Positions 36,295 through 45,742 of a stretch of 64,000 nucleotides of DNA are shown here, one piece after another. The position numbers and the translations under genes were made by a program. The stretch is from Butyrivibrio sp. LC3010. Lineage in GTDB: Bacteria; Bacillota; Clostridia; Lachnospirales; Lachnospiraceae. Position 1 is the first letter of the stretch, and each line of letters starts with the position of its first letter. The notes under the pieces were generated by a model, which searched no databases, had not been told where the DNA came from, and saw only the letters and a list, made by a program, of their open reading frames with translations. The stretch is taken from assembly GCF_000424385.1 (NCBI RefSeq), contig NZ_AUJU01000007.1:124001-188000 (forward strand). The letters are read 5' to 3'.

Positions 36295-39069
36295 ATGAGA
36301 GAAAGATTAGTATCTTGGACTGATTATTTATATATTGGCATAGCATTTGCTGTTTTGCTTTCGATGAAAGATGAGTACAGAGATGGCTTTCTAGAAATTA
36401 TTCTAGTAAGCCTCTTTTTTGTAGTTACAGGGTTAAAAAATAATATTAGTAATTTATTTGCTTTTATTAAAAAGCATTCGATATTCGCTGTGTTGACAGT
36501 AATGTGGATGCTATATTTTTTGTTTATTGAACATGCTTCTAATATATCTTACAGGTATTCACTATCCATTTTTTTTATTGTATTTGCTGGATATAGTATT
36601 GCAGTTTCGACAAAAGGGGAGTTGACTGTCGTATTTAATAGACTATGGATGATTCTTTTTGTGACTTTATTGATTGGGACTTTGGATTATTTTGTAGTCC
36701 ATGATTTTTCTGACAGAATGCATATGGCATTTTTGCATCCTATTGCTGAAGGAAATGCGGCATTGGTATTGGCATTTGTTTCATTATTCTATGTTAAAGA
36801 CAAAAGGAAAATGATTGCTGGAACGATATTGTCAGCATTAATAATGATAATTGCTCAATTAAGGCATGTTTCTGCTTTATTATTAGTTTTATTGGTGATT
36901 TTTGTGGTTATAAATTGGCATGGAATTAAAGCCTTTTTTTGGAATAGTGTGCTACATAGTATTAAGGGGCGTATCATGTGGAGCATATTGTTTCTTCTGC
37001 TAGTCATTTTGGTATTATTTATATCCATTAAAGGTACTACTATTGAGGTTATTGAAAATCTAATAAATAGATTTGCAGTTATGTTTGCAGCTATAAATAA
37101 AGATGTTTATCTAAACTATTATGGTGACAAGGGATTTAGGAACAGAGTAGCTGACCTTGATTTTGCAATAAATGTGTGGAGAAATGGAAATCTTCAACAT
37201 AGTATATTTGGAGGGGGGATGCTATACACATATAGTATAATAAAGCCTCTTGCAGCATTGTTCCTTGGTATAACTGGTGATACTGCAGGTCCGGTAGAAA
37301 ACTCTTTTATATCACTTTTGTCCGACTATGGAATGGCTGCTTTTATTCTATATACAAGCTGTTTTATCTCTGCTATTAGCACTTCCATAAAATCAAAGAT
37401 AAAATCAGTCCGTACAATTTCATTGTTAGTGGCTTTTATAATGCTAGTAAGCGCTTTCTCAGACATGATTTATTGGATAAATATAGCGTTTCTAATTTTT
37501 GTTTTGATAGGTGTATACCTAGGAGAGTTAGCGGAATATGGAGAAACCAGGGCATTATATCCTGCTCTTGTTTTTGCATTCCTGCTTTCAATATTTATCT
37601 ATGCTTTACCAATTACTTATTTATGGCTAAGAACAGCAATAATGGTAACTATGGACAACATAGGTGTAATGGCAACAATGCTTGTTTTATTTATCACATT
37701 TGCAGTTGTATTGATTATTATTTGGAGTATAAGTTTTCTTCTAGTTTCATTAGTGTTTGATAAAAGAATTATAAAATCCAATGCTGTCACAGTAATCATA
37801 AGTACAGTAGCATTATTGCTGTTGCTTACTTGTGGTATGTTTGAAATAATTGCAGCAAAAAAATATGTAATCCCAAGAATCAATGATGAAAAGGAAGTAT
37901 TAACGACAATAGTAGAGCATGCTGATGGCGAAGTTTATAATGATACTTATCCTTACCTTTATAATAAAGAAATAGGAGGAATAAAGGCATCAATATTTAG
38001 TGGGGCTTCGCTTGGTGCACAGAGCAATACTACGGTTATAATGGATGTCAAGGATGAGGCTCAGGTACTTATAAATGCCGGGTTCTTATACACACCTATA
38101 TCTGAGACTGATGTGGTATATACAAATGATGACGCTGTTATTAAGGTGTTAGAGGATAGAGGGCATCATCTTACTGGTTACTGTACTAATGAGTATGCCG
38201 TTGATTTGGACGATTTAGCTGCGGCCAATGGCCTTGGTAAAGCAGATGATGGAGCTGTTATCATAGATGGTCAGGATCAGAATATAGAAAATGGAATTAT
38301 GATTGAAATCTATCCAGGTAAATATACCGCGACATACGAATTGGTGCTTAGAGATAATAATGCATATGTTGACGACTATCAGGTTTGCACAATTAAACTT
38401 ACGTTAGGAAAAGATAAAGAGAGTGCAAGTGAAGTGATATCTACACCAGTTATGCGAAGTGAGTTTGATGAAGCCGGGAAATTATCTAAATCGCTTATCT
38501 TTCAAGCAGGTGCGGTTGACTACAATTATCTTTTGGTTATGGATTCAAATGACAGTTTGGAACTAAGATCTATAAAATATAGAAGAACTCCTGATTTTGA
38601 CACTCGCCGTGAGTTGAACAACAATTATAAAGTAATTCAAGAGGAGTATTTTGATTTGGAAGGTAAACCCATAGTTATTGCAAATGGGTATCATGGAGCT
38701 AATTTTGAATACAAGGATCTGGGATACTGGACATCATGTAGTTTTTTTGATTTGAATTTTAATCCAATTGCGTCAATAAGCGGTGCTGCTAAAATAGAAA
38801 GAGAATATGATGAGGCAGGAAATATAATCGTTGAAAGATACTATGATGTGGAAAACGATCCGATTCTCAATTATGGAGAGTATTGGTATATTGTCAGAGC
38901 CTACAATGATAAACGACAGGTAATACATGAAGAGTTTTATGGACTTAATAATGAGCTGATATTAAGACCGGATGGCTACTGTAGCATTGATATACGTTAT
39001 GATGAGACAGGGGCTATTGCTGGTAAGACATATTATAATCTTGATGGAGAGATTGTAAATGAAGAATGA
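36295..39069 (+). CDS. Polymerase-like membrane protein with large C-terminal YD-like repeat domain
   Basis: 924 residues from ATG 36295 (AAGGA eight bases upstream). Residues 1 to about 520 hold some 13 membrane segments with an O-antigen-polymerase layout, related to the 318-residue protein at 21863. Residues about 525-780 are a soluble, probably extracytoplasmic region. From about 782 to the end come repeats of the type EEYFDLEGKPIVIANGYHG, then REYDEAGNIIVERYYDVEND, then IRYDETGAIAGKTYYNLDGE. These resemble YD/RHS-style repeats often seen in surface proteins of rumen Clostridia. Whether the repeat binds glycan or wall is unknown. The join is in frame, with no break. Confidence 0.82.
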   Translation: MRERLVSWTDYLYIGIAFAVLLSMKDEYRDGFLEIILVSLFFVVTGLKNNISNLFAFIKKHSIFAVLTVMWMLYFLFIEHASNISYRYSLSIFFIVFAGYSIAVSTKGELTVVFNRLWMILFVTLLIGTLDYFVVHDFSDRMHMAFLHPIAEGNAALVLAFVSLFYVKDKRKMIAGTILSALIMIIAQLRHVSALLLVLLVIFVVINWHGIKAFFWNSVLHSIKGRIMWSILFLLLVILVLFISIKGTTIEVIENLINRFAVMFAAINKDVYLNYYGDKGFRNRVADLDFAINVWRNGNLQHSIFGGGMLYTYSIIKPLAALFLGITGDTAGPVENSFISLLSDYGMAAFILYTSCFISAISTSIKSKIKSVRTISLLVAFIMLVSAFSDMIYWINIAFLIFVLIGVYLGELAEYGETRALYPALVFAFLLSIFIYALPITYLWLRTAIMVTMDNIGVMATMLVLFITFAVVLIIIWSISFLLVSLVFDKRIIKSNAVTVIISTVALLLLLTCGMFEIIAAKKYVIPRINDEKEVLTTIVEHADGEVYNDTYPYLYNKEIGGIKASIFSGASLGAQSNTTVIMDVKDEAQVLINAGFLYTPISETDVVYTNDDAVIKVLEDRGHHLTGYCTNEYAVDLDDLAAANGLGKADDGAVIIDGQDQNIENGIMIEIYPGKYTATYELVLRDNNAYVDDYQVCTIKLTLGKDKESASEVISTPVMRSEFDEAGKLSKSLIFQAGAVDYNYLLVMDSNDSLELRSIKYRRTPDFDTRRELNNNYKVIQEEYFDLEGKPIVIANGYHGANFEYKDLGYWTSCSFFDLNFNPIASISGAAKIEREYDEAGNIIVERYYDVENDPILNYGEYWYIVRAYNDKRQVIHEEFYGLNNELILRPDGYCSIDIRYDETGAIAGKTYYNLDGEIVNEE

Positions 39070-39285
39070 TTGTTATTGTTTGGGATAATGCAAGTTAATA
39101 GGATAGGGAAATTATGCTTATAGTAAAGAAAAAATAAACCAGTATTATGTGAGTAACAAAAATATAAGGCTAATACTTGGAGAATTCTTTAGCGATTTAT
39201 AAAGACAATTTTGTTTTTTTAAAGTGGCTGCCGTGGTGAAAGTTAAATAAGTTAATAATAACTAATTCTATGAGGAGGAAGAACT

Positions 39286-39909
39286 ATGGATAATAAGGCT
39301 ATGTACAAACTGTCGTATGGATTATTTGTTCTTACAGCAAAAGTTGGTGATAAAGAGAACGGCTGTATTACAAATACCGCAATTCAGGTGGCGTCTGAGC
39401 CAAATCAGATTTCTTTTGCTGTAAATAAAGCAAACTATACTCATGATATGGTTATGCAGACGAAGAAATGCAATATATCTGTAATAAGTGAGGCAGCAGA
39501 TTTTGAATTGTTCAAGCATTTCGGATTCCAGTCGGGAAGAGATGTCAATAAATTTGAAAGCTTTAGTGACTGCAAATATGCTGATAATGGAATACCGTAT
39601 ATCACAAGAGGAACAAATGCTTTCTTCTCAATTGAAGTGGAGCAGACAGTTGATCTTGGCTCTCATACTTTGTTTATTGGTAAGCCAACAGCTATGGAAG
39701 TGTTGGAGGCTACTCCATCAGCAACCTATAGCTACTATCAGGACAATATAAAGCCGAAGCCTGAAGCTGTAGGAACTACTCCAAAAGGCGAGACCATATG
39801 GCGCTGTAAGATATGTGGATATGAGTGGGTAGGAGAGGAACTTCCTGATGATTTCATCTGCCCGGTATGCAAACATCCTAAGGCTGATTTTGAGAAGGTA
39901 GTGAGATAA
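39286..39909 (+). CDS. High-molecular-weight rubredoxin (flavin reductase plus rubredoxin domain)
   Basis: Residues 1-155 are a flavin-reductase-like FMN-binding domain (YKLSYGLFVLTAK, NGCITNTAIQVAS, NISVISEAADFELFKHFGFQSG). Residues about 172-207 are a rubredoxin domain with C174-x2-C177 and C192-x2-C195 binding iron. This composition is that of Hrb-type proteins of anaerobes, which pass electrons from NAD(P)H to flavodiiron oxygen or NO reductases. AGGAGG lies before the ATG. The gene is a single unit with its own terminator and stands out because it has no obvious link to polysaccharide synthesis. Confidence 0.92.
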   Translation: MDNKAMYKLSYGLFVLTAKVGDKENGCITNTAIQVASEPNQISFAVNKANYTHDMVMQTKKCNISVISEAADFELFKHFGFQSGRDVNKFESFSDCKYADNGIPYITRGTNAFFSIEVEQTVDLGSHTLFIGKPTAMEVLEATPSATYSYYQDNIKPKPEAVGTTPKGETIWRCKICGYEWVGEELPDDFICPVCKHPKADFEKVVR

Positions 39910-39930
39910 GTAAATTAAGACTGTATTTCG

Positions 39931-39967
39931 AAAAAATATGAAGCAGAGGTGTGCTTCATATTTTTTT
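39931..39967 (+). terminator. Terminator after the rubredoxin-type gene
   Basis: A-rich left arm into ATATGAAGCA, loop GAGGTG, right arm TGCTTCATAT, then seven T. It lies 21 bases after the stop at 39909. Confidence 0.92.
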
Positions 39968-39994
39968 GTGGTAATATGACATATAAAGCAAAAA

Positions 39995-41725
39995 ATGAGG
40001 ATTGAATGCTTTAATTATATAAGGTGGAGTGTATTTAAGGTTGTGAAAAAGAATAAAAAGGTTGGATTAGTTTTATTGGTTATCATCTTGCTGGTAGCAG
40101 GATTTGCCGGTGGGAGCCTTATAAGGAGTAGACTTATCGGTCACAGGACAGAATCTGAATATAAGTATAATAGTAATTTTGGAAAAGATGAGTATGTTCG
40201 TTCAGTAACATATTTTGGTGAGAGTTGGCCTATTAATTTTTGGAATAGTGAACTTGAGACTCTTGATAGTGATTTTAAACAGATAAAAAGTGATGGTTTT
40301 AATAGTATTATTCTGGTTATTCCCTGGAAGGAATTTCAACCTTCTGTAGATCCAATAGAATATAATGATTATCCATTTGAAAAACTAGATGAAATCCTTA
40401 ATGCTGCAGAAAAGCATGATTTGGATGTATATGCCAGAGTTGGATATCTTTGGGATTTTTATAACGATCAAAATGAAAACATTGCCCTTAGATCTTTTGA
40501 TATTATGTGCAAAGGGCAGGCGTATACAGCATGGCTGGATTATTGTAAGCAGCTTTATGAAGCATTGTCAAAGCATCCCAATTATAAGGACTCTTTTTTG
40601 ACATGGGAAGATTTTTGGGGTGCATTAGGTGTATGTCTTGGCGGAGATGAGCAAATACGTCTTGAACATGCAAAGGTTGCAGGATATCAGGCATGGGTAG
40701 AGAATAAATTTGGATTGGATTCATATAATGAAGAATTCGGATATAATTATTCTGATATTTCAAGTGTTCCTTTTCCGGATAGATCTGAGCCGGGCATGAA
40801 GGCATTTTATAATTATTTTGATGATTTCCTTAATGGAATTCTTGCTGATACTCAGGAAGTTTTCCCTAATATGTCTATGGAAGTAAGACAGGATGCTGAT
40901 CCTATTGTTAAATTAGATGGAGGTTCTGCACATTATTCTCATGAGGAGACATATTCATGTGAAGACTCTGATTATGTTGCCACAATGTATGGTATTCACA
41001 TGGGATTTTCCAATAATGGAGAGCGTGTGACAGCAGAAGAGACATTACCATGTACAGAATACATTCTAAAAGATCTTACAGAGAAAAATGGTGGCAAACC
41101 GGTTTATGTTGAACAGTTCCTGTTTTATGATAATGCACAGGGCTTTGATCAAAATGCCAAACTTCAGGAAGGCGAAATCGGTAAATATTTGGAAAGCGTA
41201 TCAGGAGTATTAGCGAATTATACAAGAGGATATGCGCTATGGACTTATAGAGATTACAGAGGAAGCATGATATACAATCCTCAATTTGGAATAGGGGACG
41301 CTGGATGGGAAATAGAGGGTAATGCCACTGTAGAAAACTCATCAGAATATAACAGTAATGTTTGTAGACTTTCAAAAGGTGATGCATTGACTCAGTTCAT
41401 ACCGGGAGTTAGAAACCATTATCAAAATGATGTGTATAATCTGGAGTTTGATGTAAAAGAAGCAAATGGTGCAAAACTTGAGATATCTTTTGGTAATGAT
41501 ACAAAGGAGATTCAGATTGATTCTGCTGGAAATTATTCGCTTCAATTTAATATCAATGATTCCCTTGATTTAAAAATAAGGGTGACTGATGGTGATATTG
41601 TATTAGATAATTTGAATCTGTATTCCTTTATACAAAAAGGGCTCTTATATGATGAGAACAATGAAAGACAGCCCTTAGTTGATAGCATTAAAAAACTAAA
41701 TAAGCAATTATCAAAGATTGGGTGA
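39995..41725 (+). CDS. Membrane-anchored glycoside-hydrolase-like protein
   Basis: An N-terminal helix (about 24-43) after a basic stretch anchors an extracytoplasmic TIM-barrel-like domain. FNSIILVIPWKEFQPSV, LDVYARVGYLWDF and KPVYVEQFLFYDNAQGF resemble beta-galactosidase/endoglycanase-type barrels (GH5/GH42 style). Glu of YVEQF (about residue 373) is a candidate nucleophile, and the acid/base could be the Glu of TWEDFWGALG (about 205). Residues about 430-550 form a beta-sandwich like a carbohydrate-binding module. Such hydrolases sit in exopolysaccharide loci and trim or release chains. The start is uncertain: ATG 39995 has no ribosome site, and GTG 40043 directly before the helix is an alternative. 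It overlaps the next gene by four bases. Confidence 0.75.
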   Translation: MRIECFNYIRWSVFKVVKKNKKVGLVLLVIILLVAGFAGGSLIRSRLIGHRTESEYKYNSNFGKDEYVRSVTYFGESWPINFWNSELETLDSDFKQIKSDGFNSIILVIPWKEFQPSVDPIEYNDYPFEKLDEILNAAEKHDLDVYARVGYLWDFYNDQNENIALRSFDIMCKGQAYTAWLDYCKQLYEALSKHPNYKDSFLTWEDFWGALGVCLGGDEQIRLEHAKVAGYQAWVENKFGLDSYNEEFGYNYSDISSVPFPDRSEPGMKAFYNYFDDFLNGILADTQEVFPNMSMEVRQDADPIVKLDGGSAHYSHEETYSCEDSDYVATMYGIHMGFSNNGERVTAEETLPCTEYILKDLTEKNGGKPVYVEQFLFYDNAQGFDQNAKLQEGEIGKYLESVSGVLANYTRGYALWTYRDYRGSMIYNPQFGIGDAGWEIEGNATVENSSEYNSNVCRLSKGDALTQFIPGVRNHYQNDVYNLEFDVKEANGAKLEISFGNDTKEIQIDSAGNYSLQFNINDSLDLKIRVTDGDIVLDNLNLYSFIQKGLLYDENNERQPLVDSIKKLNKQLSKIG

Positions 41726-42771
41726 TTGAGTATATGAAGAATAATAATTTTACTATAATACATATTGCAGCAGCATTCATGGTTTTGATGGGACATCAGT
41801 TTGTTCTGTTAGGGAGTGCTCCATTAACACTGATGGGAATGGATTTACATGGGTTAGGAGTACGAGTCTTATTTATGGTAAGTGGTTTTTTAGTAAGCGC
41901 AAGTTATATGCGATCCAAGAACCCTGCTCATTTTCTTTGGAAAAGGCTGTCAAGATTGTACCCACCTTTAATTGTGTGTTTGGCATTGACAATAATAGTA
42001 TTTAGTTTTATAAGCAATTCTCCTGAATATTATTGGCACAGTGCAAAAAAATATTTTATTTATAATATAACAATGAGACCAATATTTGATCTGGCGGGCG
42101 TGTTTTCCGAAAACCCATATCCTTCGGCAGTAAATGGTTCATTATGGACATTGCCTATAGAGATTGCTTGGTATTTTGCACTTATACCGGTGCTGGGATT
42201 GTTTAAAATCTTAAAACGCTATTCAGATGTTGTTTCTAGGATTTTTCTAGTAGTTCTTCTCTGCATAATGACAGCTTTTGATTTTTGGATAACACGTAAT
42301 CCTGAAGGGATCAATCTTCTTTATTGGAACACAGATTGGAAATATGGCGTGATATTAGGAATTTACTTTATGATTGGTGTGACATTTCAGATGATGAACC
42401 TGAAAAAGTTGTGTAATATGCAAATAGCAGTAATTGTAATATTAGTTTATACTTGTCTGGCGCCGGATATTAAATACATATTAACCCCATATGTTGTTAG
42501 TTATGTTGTTTTATCATTTGCACTTGTGGAAAATCCGCTTTTTGCAAAATATATTAAGAAAGATATTTGTTATGGTCTATATCTCTATGCATTTCCGGTT
42601 CAACAATTGTTGATTTATGAAATATATGTCAGGAATAATACCTATGTTTCACCATTTATGATGGGACTAATTTCTGCGGTGATAGTCCTTGTTATAGCTG
42701 TAGCAGAATTCTACCTGATAGAAGAGAAAATATGGCTAAACAGATTAAAAGCTAAATTAAATAATAGATAG
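41722..42771 (+). CDS. Acyltransferase 3 family membrane protein (OafA-like)
   Basis: 349 residues with about ten hydrophobic segments. The family signature is clear: IIHIAAAFMVLMGHQ (catalytic His in helix one), LFMVSGFLVSASYMRSKN and FLWKRLSRLYPPL. These integral enzymes O-acylate sugars of surface glycans using a cytoplasmic acyl donor. GTG 41722 overlaps the stop of the glycosidase-like gene, and ATG 41734 is an alternative start. With the acetyltransferase at 34198 and the minus-strand acyltransferase at 47887 it points to an acylated polymer. Confidence 0.88.
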   Translation: MIEYMKNNNFTIIHIAAAFMVLMGHQFVLLGSAPLTLMGMDLHGLGVRVLFMVSGFLVSASYMRSKNPAHFLWKRLSRLYPPLIVCLALTIIVFSFISNSPEYYWHSAKKYFIYNITMRPIFDLAGVFSENPYPSAVNGSLWTLPIEIAWYFALIPVLGLFKILKRYSDVVSRIFLVVLLCIMTAFDFWITRNPEGINLLYWNTDWKYGVILGIYFMIGVTFQMMNLKKLCNMQIAVIVILVYTCLAPDIKYILTPYVVSYVVLSFALVENPLFAKYIKKDICYGLYLYAFPVQQLLIYEIYVRNNTYVSPFMMGLISAVIVLVIAVAEFYLIEEKIWLNRLKAKLNNR

Positions 42772-42791
42772 TTCGAGGAGATATAAAGGAT

Positions 42792-44627
42792 TTGAAAAAG
42801 GCTTTGGTTCAAAAAAATGAAATAATAGTTTTACTGGGAGTTTATTTAGCGATAGTAGCATTGCTCAATTTCTCTTTGAGATACGTGTTTTGTCCTGTGT
42901 ATGGAGATATCCTTTTATACACTGATGAGGCAAGGTCTCTTGCAGATTCCGGTACATTCAAATTTGCAAATACTTATGGGACCAGCGGAGCTTATGTATA
43001 TCCATTTATTATTTCATTTATTTATAAGTATTTTTATAATAGTTATAATATAGTTGATATGACGAGATTTTTGGGAATTGTTTTGATGACAACCACAATT
43101 TTTCCTGCATATCTACTTTTAGGGAAGATGAAGATTTTCGGCAGGAAAAGAGTTATTCTGTCAATTGCTTCAGTGGTTATTCCGGATATGCTTCAGTCAT
43201 GGTTACAGGTTACTGAAGTTATAGCATACCCTTTATTCATTTGGACCTTATTGCTATTTTATATAGATATTGAGCAAAAAGATAAGTTAATTACAACGGT
43301 TGGTATGGCACTTATTTGTTTCCTTGATTATTTAACAAGGGGACAATATCTGGTAATTGGTCTTGCATATATTTGTACATTATCAATATTTGTGTTACAG
43401 GAATTATTATCGAAGGGTAAGCCTGCGGTATTTTTAAAAAAACTTGGTGTGTTTTTAGTTTTATTTGCAGGCCTTTATATAGCTGTTCCTAAGGTGCTTA
43501 CTCAGTTACATGTTATTGCTGATACCGAAGATATGGGTGGCTCGTTTTTATCTGAAAGTATACAGAAGATACTTGAAAATCCGTCTTATTTCCTTGTTCA
43601 ATGGGGAAAAGGATTCTTTTGGTATGCATTCTTTATATCATTGGCATTTGGATTTGTTACAGTGCTTGTTCCGGCTTTTTACAGATCTTATGAAGATGAA
43701 ATTTGCAACAGATTAGTTGTTTTTGTAAATGCTATATTTCTTCTTACGCTTGCAATTGTTGTATTGATCATATATAGCATGGAAGAACCGCTGGAATATG
43801 ATACACACAGAATCCATCAGAGATATTTTTTCTTCTTGTTCACTCCTTATTTATATCTGTTCTACAGGATTGATTTTAGTAGATTTAAGTTTGGGAAGAT
43901 TCGTACTTTAATCATGGCTATATTCATGATTTTTATTGCTTTCGGAAGATTTATTTTTCAGCTAAGAGAAAACTTCTATCTTGGTGTTGAGTCTATAGCG
44001 CTTACTGCGTTTAGAATTGCAAAAGAAAAAATTACCATAGAGCCAAGATTAGAATATGTCTACACTATTGGTACTTTATTATTTTTAGGTATAGTATTTA
44101 CTCTTATTAAGGCAAAAGGATGGGTCAATTTTTCCAGGATAATATATCCAGTACTGTTTGTTGTAATTATTGCATTTAATACAAAAATATATACGGATAG
44201 ACAGATCTACATTACAGATACAGCTATGCATGATTATAGTAATCGATATGGTCATGCCGCGGATTTTCTTAAGGACTTCAATACTGGAGAGGTCGTTGCT
44301 ATAATAAACGAGTTATGTATTGACAGTGAGATACAGACTTTTCAGGTAGTTAATAAAAAATGTCTGGATGTAATAAGTATTGCGGAGTTAGATGCTCTAT
44401 ATGAGGAGACTCCGGGCAAGCTCAATATTAGAGAATTTGACAGGTTAGGTTATTTTTATTATAAACCGGATAAACATAGAGTGCTGTCAGATGCAAATTA
44501 TGTAGTAGTCCGTCGTGGTTATTTAAAAAATAAGTATAAAATTCAGAATGAAAAAGTCTATAAAGACGATTATTTTGTGATATATAAACTCGATGATGGC
44601 TATCTTAATGTCAATAAAGTAGAGTGA
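42792..44627 (+). CDS. GT-C type membrane glycosyltransferase (GT39/ArnT-like)
   Basis: 611 residues with about 12 membrane segments and a soluble C-terminal part. The first outer loop carries GDILLYTDEARSLADSGTF, where the acidic D-E pair is the catalytic mark of GT-C enzymes that use polyprenyl-phosphate sugars. GTSGAYVYPFIISFIYKYF follows as in the PMT/ArnT group. The next genes are a DPM1-like GT2 and a DUF2304 protein, which fits a set that makes polyprenyl-P-sugar and transfers it outside. Start TTG 42792 is preceded by GAGGAG and AAAGGA. Confidence 0.8.
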   Translation: MKKALVQKNEIIVLLGVYLAIVALLNFSLRYVFCPVYGDILLYTDEARSLADSGTFKFANTYGTSGAYVYPFIISFIYKYFYNSYNIVDMTRFLGIVLMTTTIFPAYLLLGKMKIFGRKRVILSIASVVIPDMLQSWLQVTEVIAYPLFIWTLLLFYIDIEQKDKLITTVGMALICFLDYLTRGQYLVIGLAYICTLSIFVLQELLSKGKPAVFLKKLGVFLVLFAGLYIAVPKVLTQLHVIADTEDMGGSFLSESIQKILENPSYFLVQWGKGFFWYAFFISLAFGFVTVLVPAFYRSYEDEICNRLVVFVNAIFLLTLAIVVLIIYSMEEPLEYDTHRIHQRYFFFLFTPYLYLFYRIDFSRFKFGKIRTLIMAIFMIFIAFGRFIFQLRENFYLGVESIALTAFRIAKEKITIEPRLEYVYTIGTLLFLGIVFTLIKAKGWVNFSRIIYPVLFVVIIAFNTKIYTDRQIYITDTAMHDYSNRYGHAADFLKDFNTGEVVAIINELCIDSEIQTFQVVNKKCLDVISIAELDALYEETPGKLNIREFDRLGYFYYKPDKHRVLSDANYVVVRRGYLKNKYKIQNEKVYKDDYFVIYKLDDGYLNVNKVE

Positions 44628-44657
44628 TTAAGCATATATCTACGGGAGAATGGGTTA

Positions 44658-45380
44658 ATGAGTGACAAGTTGATAATTATTCCTGCATATAATGAGGGTG
44701 AGAGCATTTGTGGAACGATTTCAAAAATAAAGGAAGATGCTCCGGACTTTGACTATATAATAATCAATGATTGTTCAACTGATGATACATTACAGAAGTG
44801 CATAAGTAATGGATATAATTATTTGAATCTTCCTATCAATTTAGGAATCGGTGGTGCTGTTCAAACAGGATATAAATATGCAGCTGAGAATAACTATAAA
44901 ATTGCTGTTCAGGTAGATGGAGATGGGCAGCACGATCCTTCATTTTTGAGCAAGATGGAAGAAACGTTAATAAAGGAAAATGCTGATATGGTAATTGGCT
45001 CCAGATTCATCACAAAAGAGGGGTTTCAATCTACATTGGCACGAAGAATCGGAATAGGATATTTTACAAAACTTATAAAACTATTTACAGGAGAAACTAT
45101 AACAGATCCAACATCCGGGCTTCGAATGGTTGGAAGAGATCTTATAGAACTTTTTGCTATAGATTATCCAAGAGATTATCCCGAGCCTGAAAGCCTTGTA
45201 AAAGCCATCAAGAACCAGAGGAAGGTTATCGAGATTCCTGTCATAATGAAGGAAAGACAAGGTGGTCAGTCTTCAATCAGATTAAAGAAGTCTGTTTATT
45301 ATATGATAAAAGTATCTCTGGCAATAGTTTTAGAGTTGTTGAGAAAGCATAAGAGTTTTAAGAATGGAGAAAATAAATGA
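44658..45380 (+). CDS. GT2 glycosyltransferase, polyprenyl-phosphate sugar synthase type (DPM1-like)
   Basis: 240 residues with the complete DPM1-like core: KLIIIPAYNEGESI, YIIINDCSTDDT, INLGIGGAVQTGYKYA, QVDGDGQHDP (D-x-D metal site), MVIGSRFI and DPTSGLRMVGRDL. These enzymes move a sugar from a nucleotide to a polyprenyl phosphate on the inner face. It lacks the C-terminal membrane helices of some homologues. It overlaps the DUF2304 gene by four bases, the usual pairing in many genomes. Confidence 0.92.
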   Translation: MSDKLIIIPAYNEGESICGTISKIKEDAPDFDYIIINDCSTDDTLQKCISNGYNYLNLPINLGIGGAVQTGYKYAAENNYKIAVQVDGDGQHDPSFLSKMEETLIKENADMVIGSRFITKEGFQSTLARRIGIGYFTKLIKLFTGETITDPTSGLRMVGRDLIELFAIDYPRDYPEPESLVKAIKNQRKVIEIPVIMKERQGGQSSIRLKKSVYYMIKVSLAIVLELLRKHKSFKNGENK

Positions 45381-45742
45381 GTAACAGACTTAGAATATCG
45401 ATTATCCTCTTGCTGCTGATTTGTGCGTTTTTGCTAGTCAGGCAGGCCAAAAAGAAGAAAGTAGATATAAGATACATCCTTTCCTGGATGCTATTAATTT
45501 TTGTTTTGTTCATATTAACATTGCTGCCTAATACTTTAGAGATATTGACTTTGGCGCTAGGAATTACTCTGCCAATAAATCTGTTATTCTTTTTTGGATC
45601 TGTTTTGATGCTTGTAATAATTTATTCTCTTACCATATCAGTCACTAAATTGAATGATGAGGTAAAGGAACTAGCGCAGAAACTTGCGATAATTGAGAAA
45701 AAGACAAGAGATACCACAGAAAAGGACAATGAAAATGAGTAA
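45377..45742 (+). CDS. DUF2304 small membrane protein
   Basis: 121 residues: three hydrophobic segments (about 7-21, 33-50 and 61-87) and a coiled-coil tail (TKLNDEVKELAQKLAIIEKK). DIRYILSWMLLIFVLFILTLLPN seen in the middle is typical of DUF2304. The family nearly always sits next to a DPM1-like GT2, as here, and may anchor or assist it. ATGA overlap upstream, eight-base overlap with the next gene. Confidence 0.88.
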   Translation: MSNRLRISIILLLLICAFLLVRQAKKKKVDIRYILSWMLLIFVLFILTLLPNTLEILTLALGITLPINLLFFFGSVLMLVIIYSLTISVTKLNDEVKELAQKLAIIEKKTRDTTEKDNENE

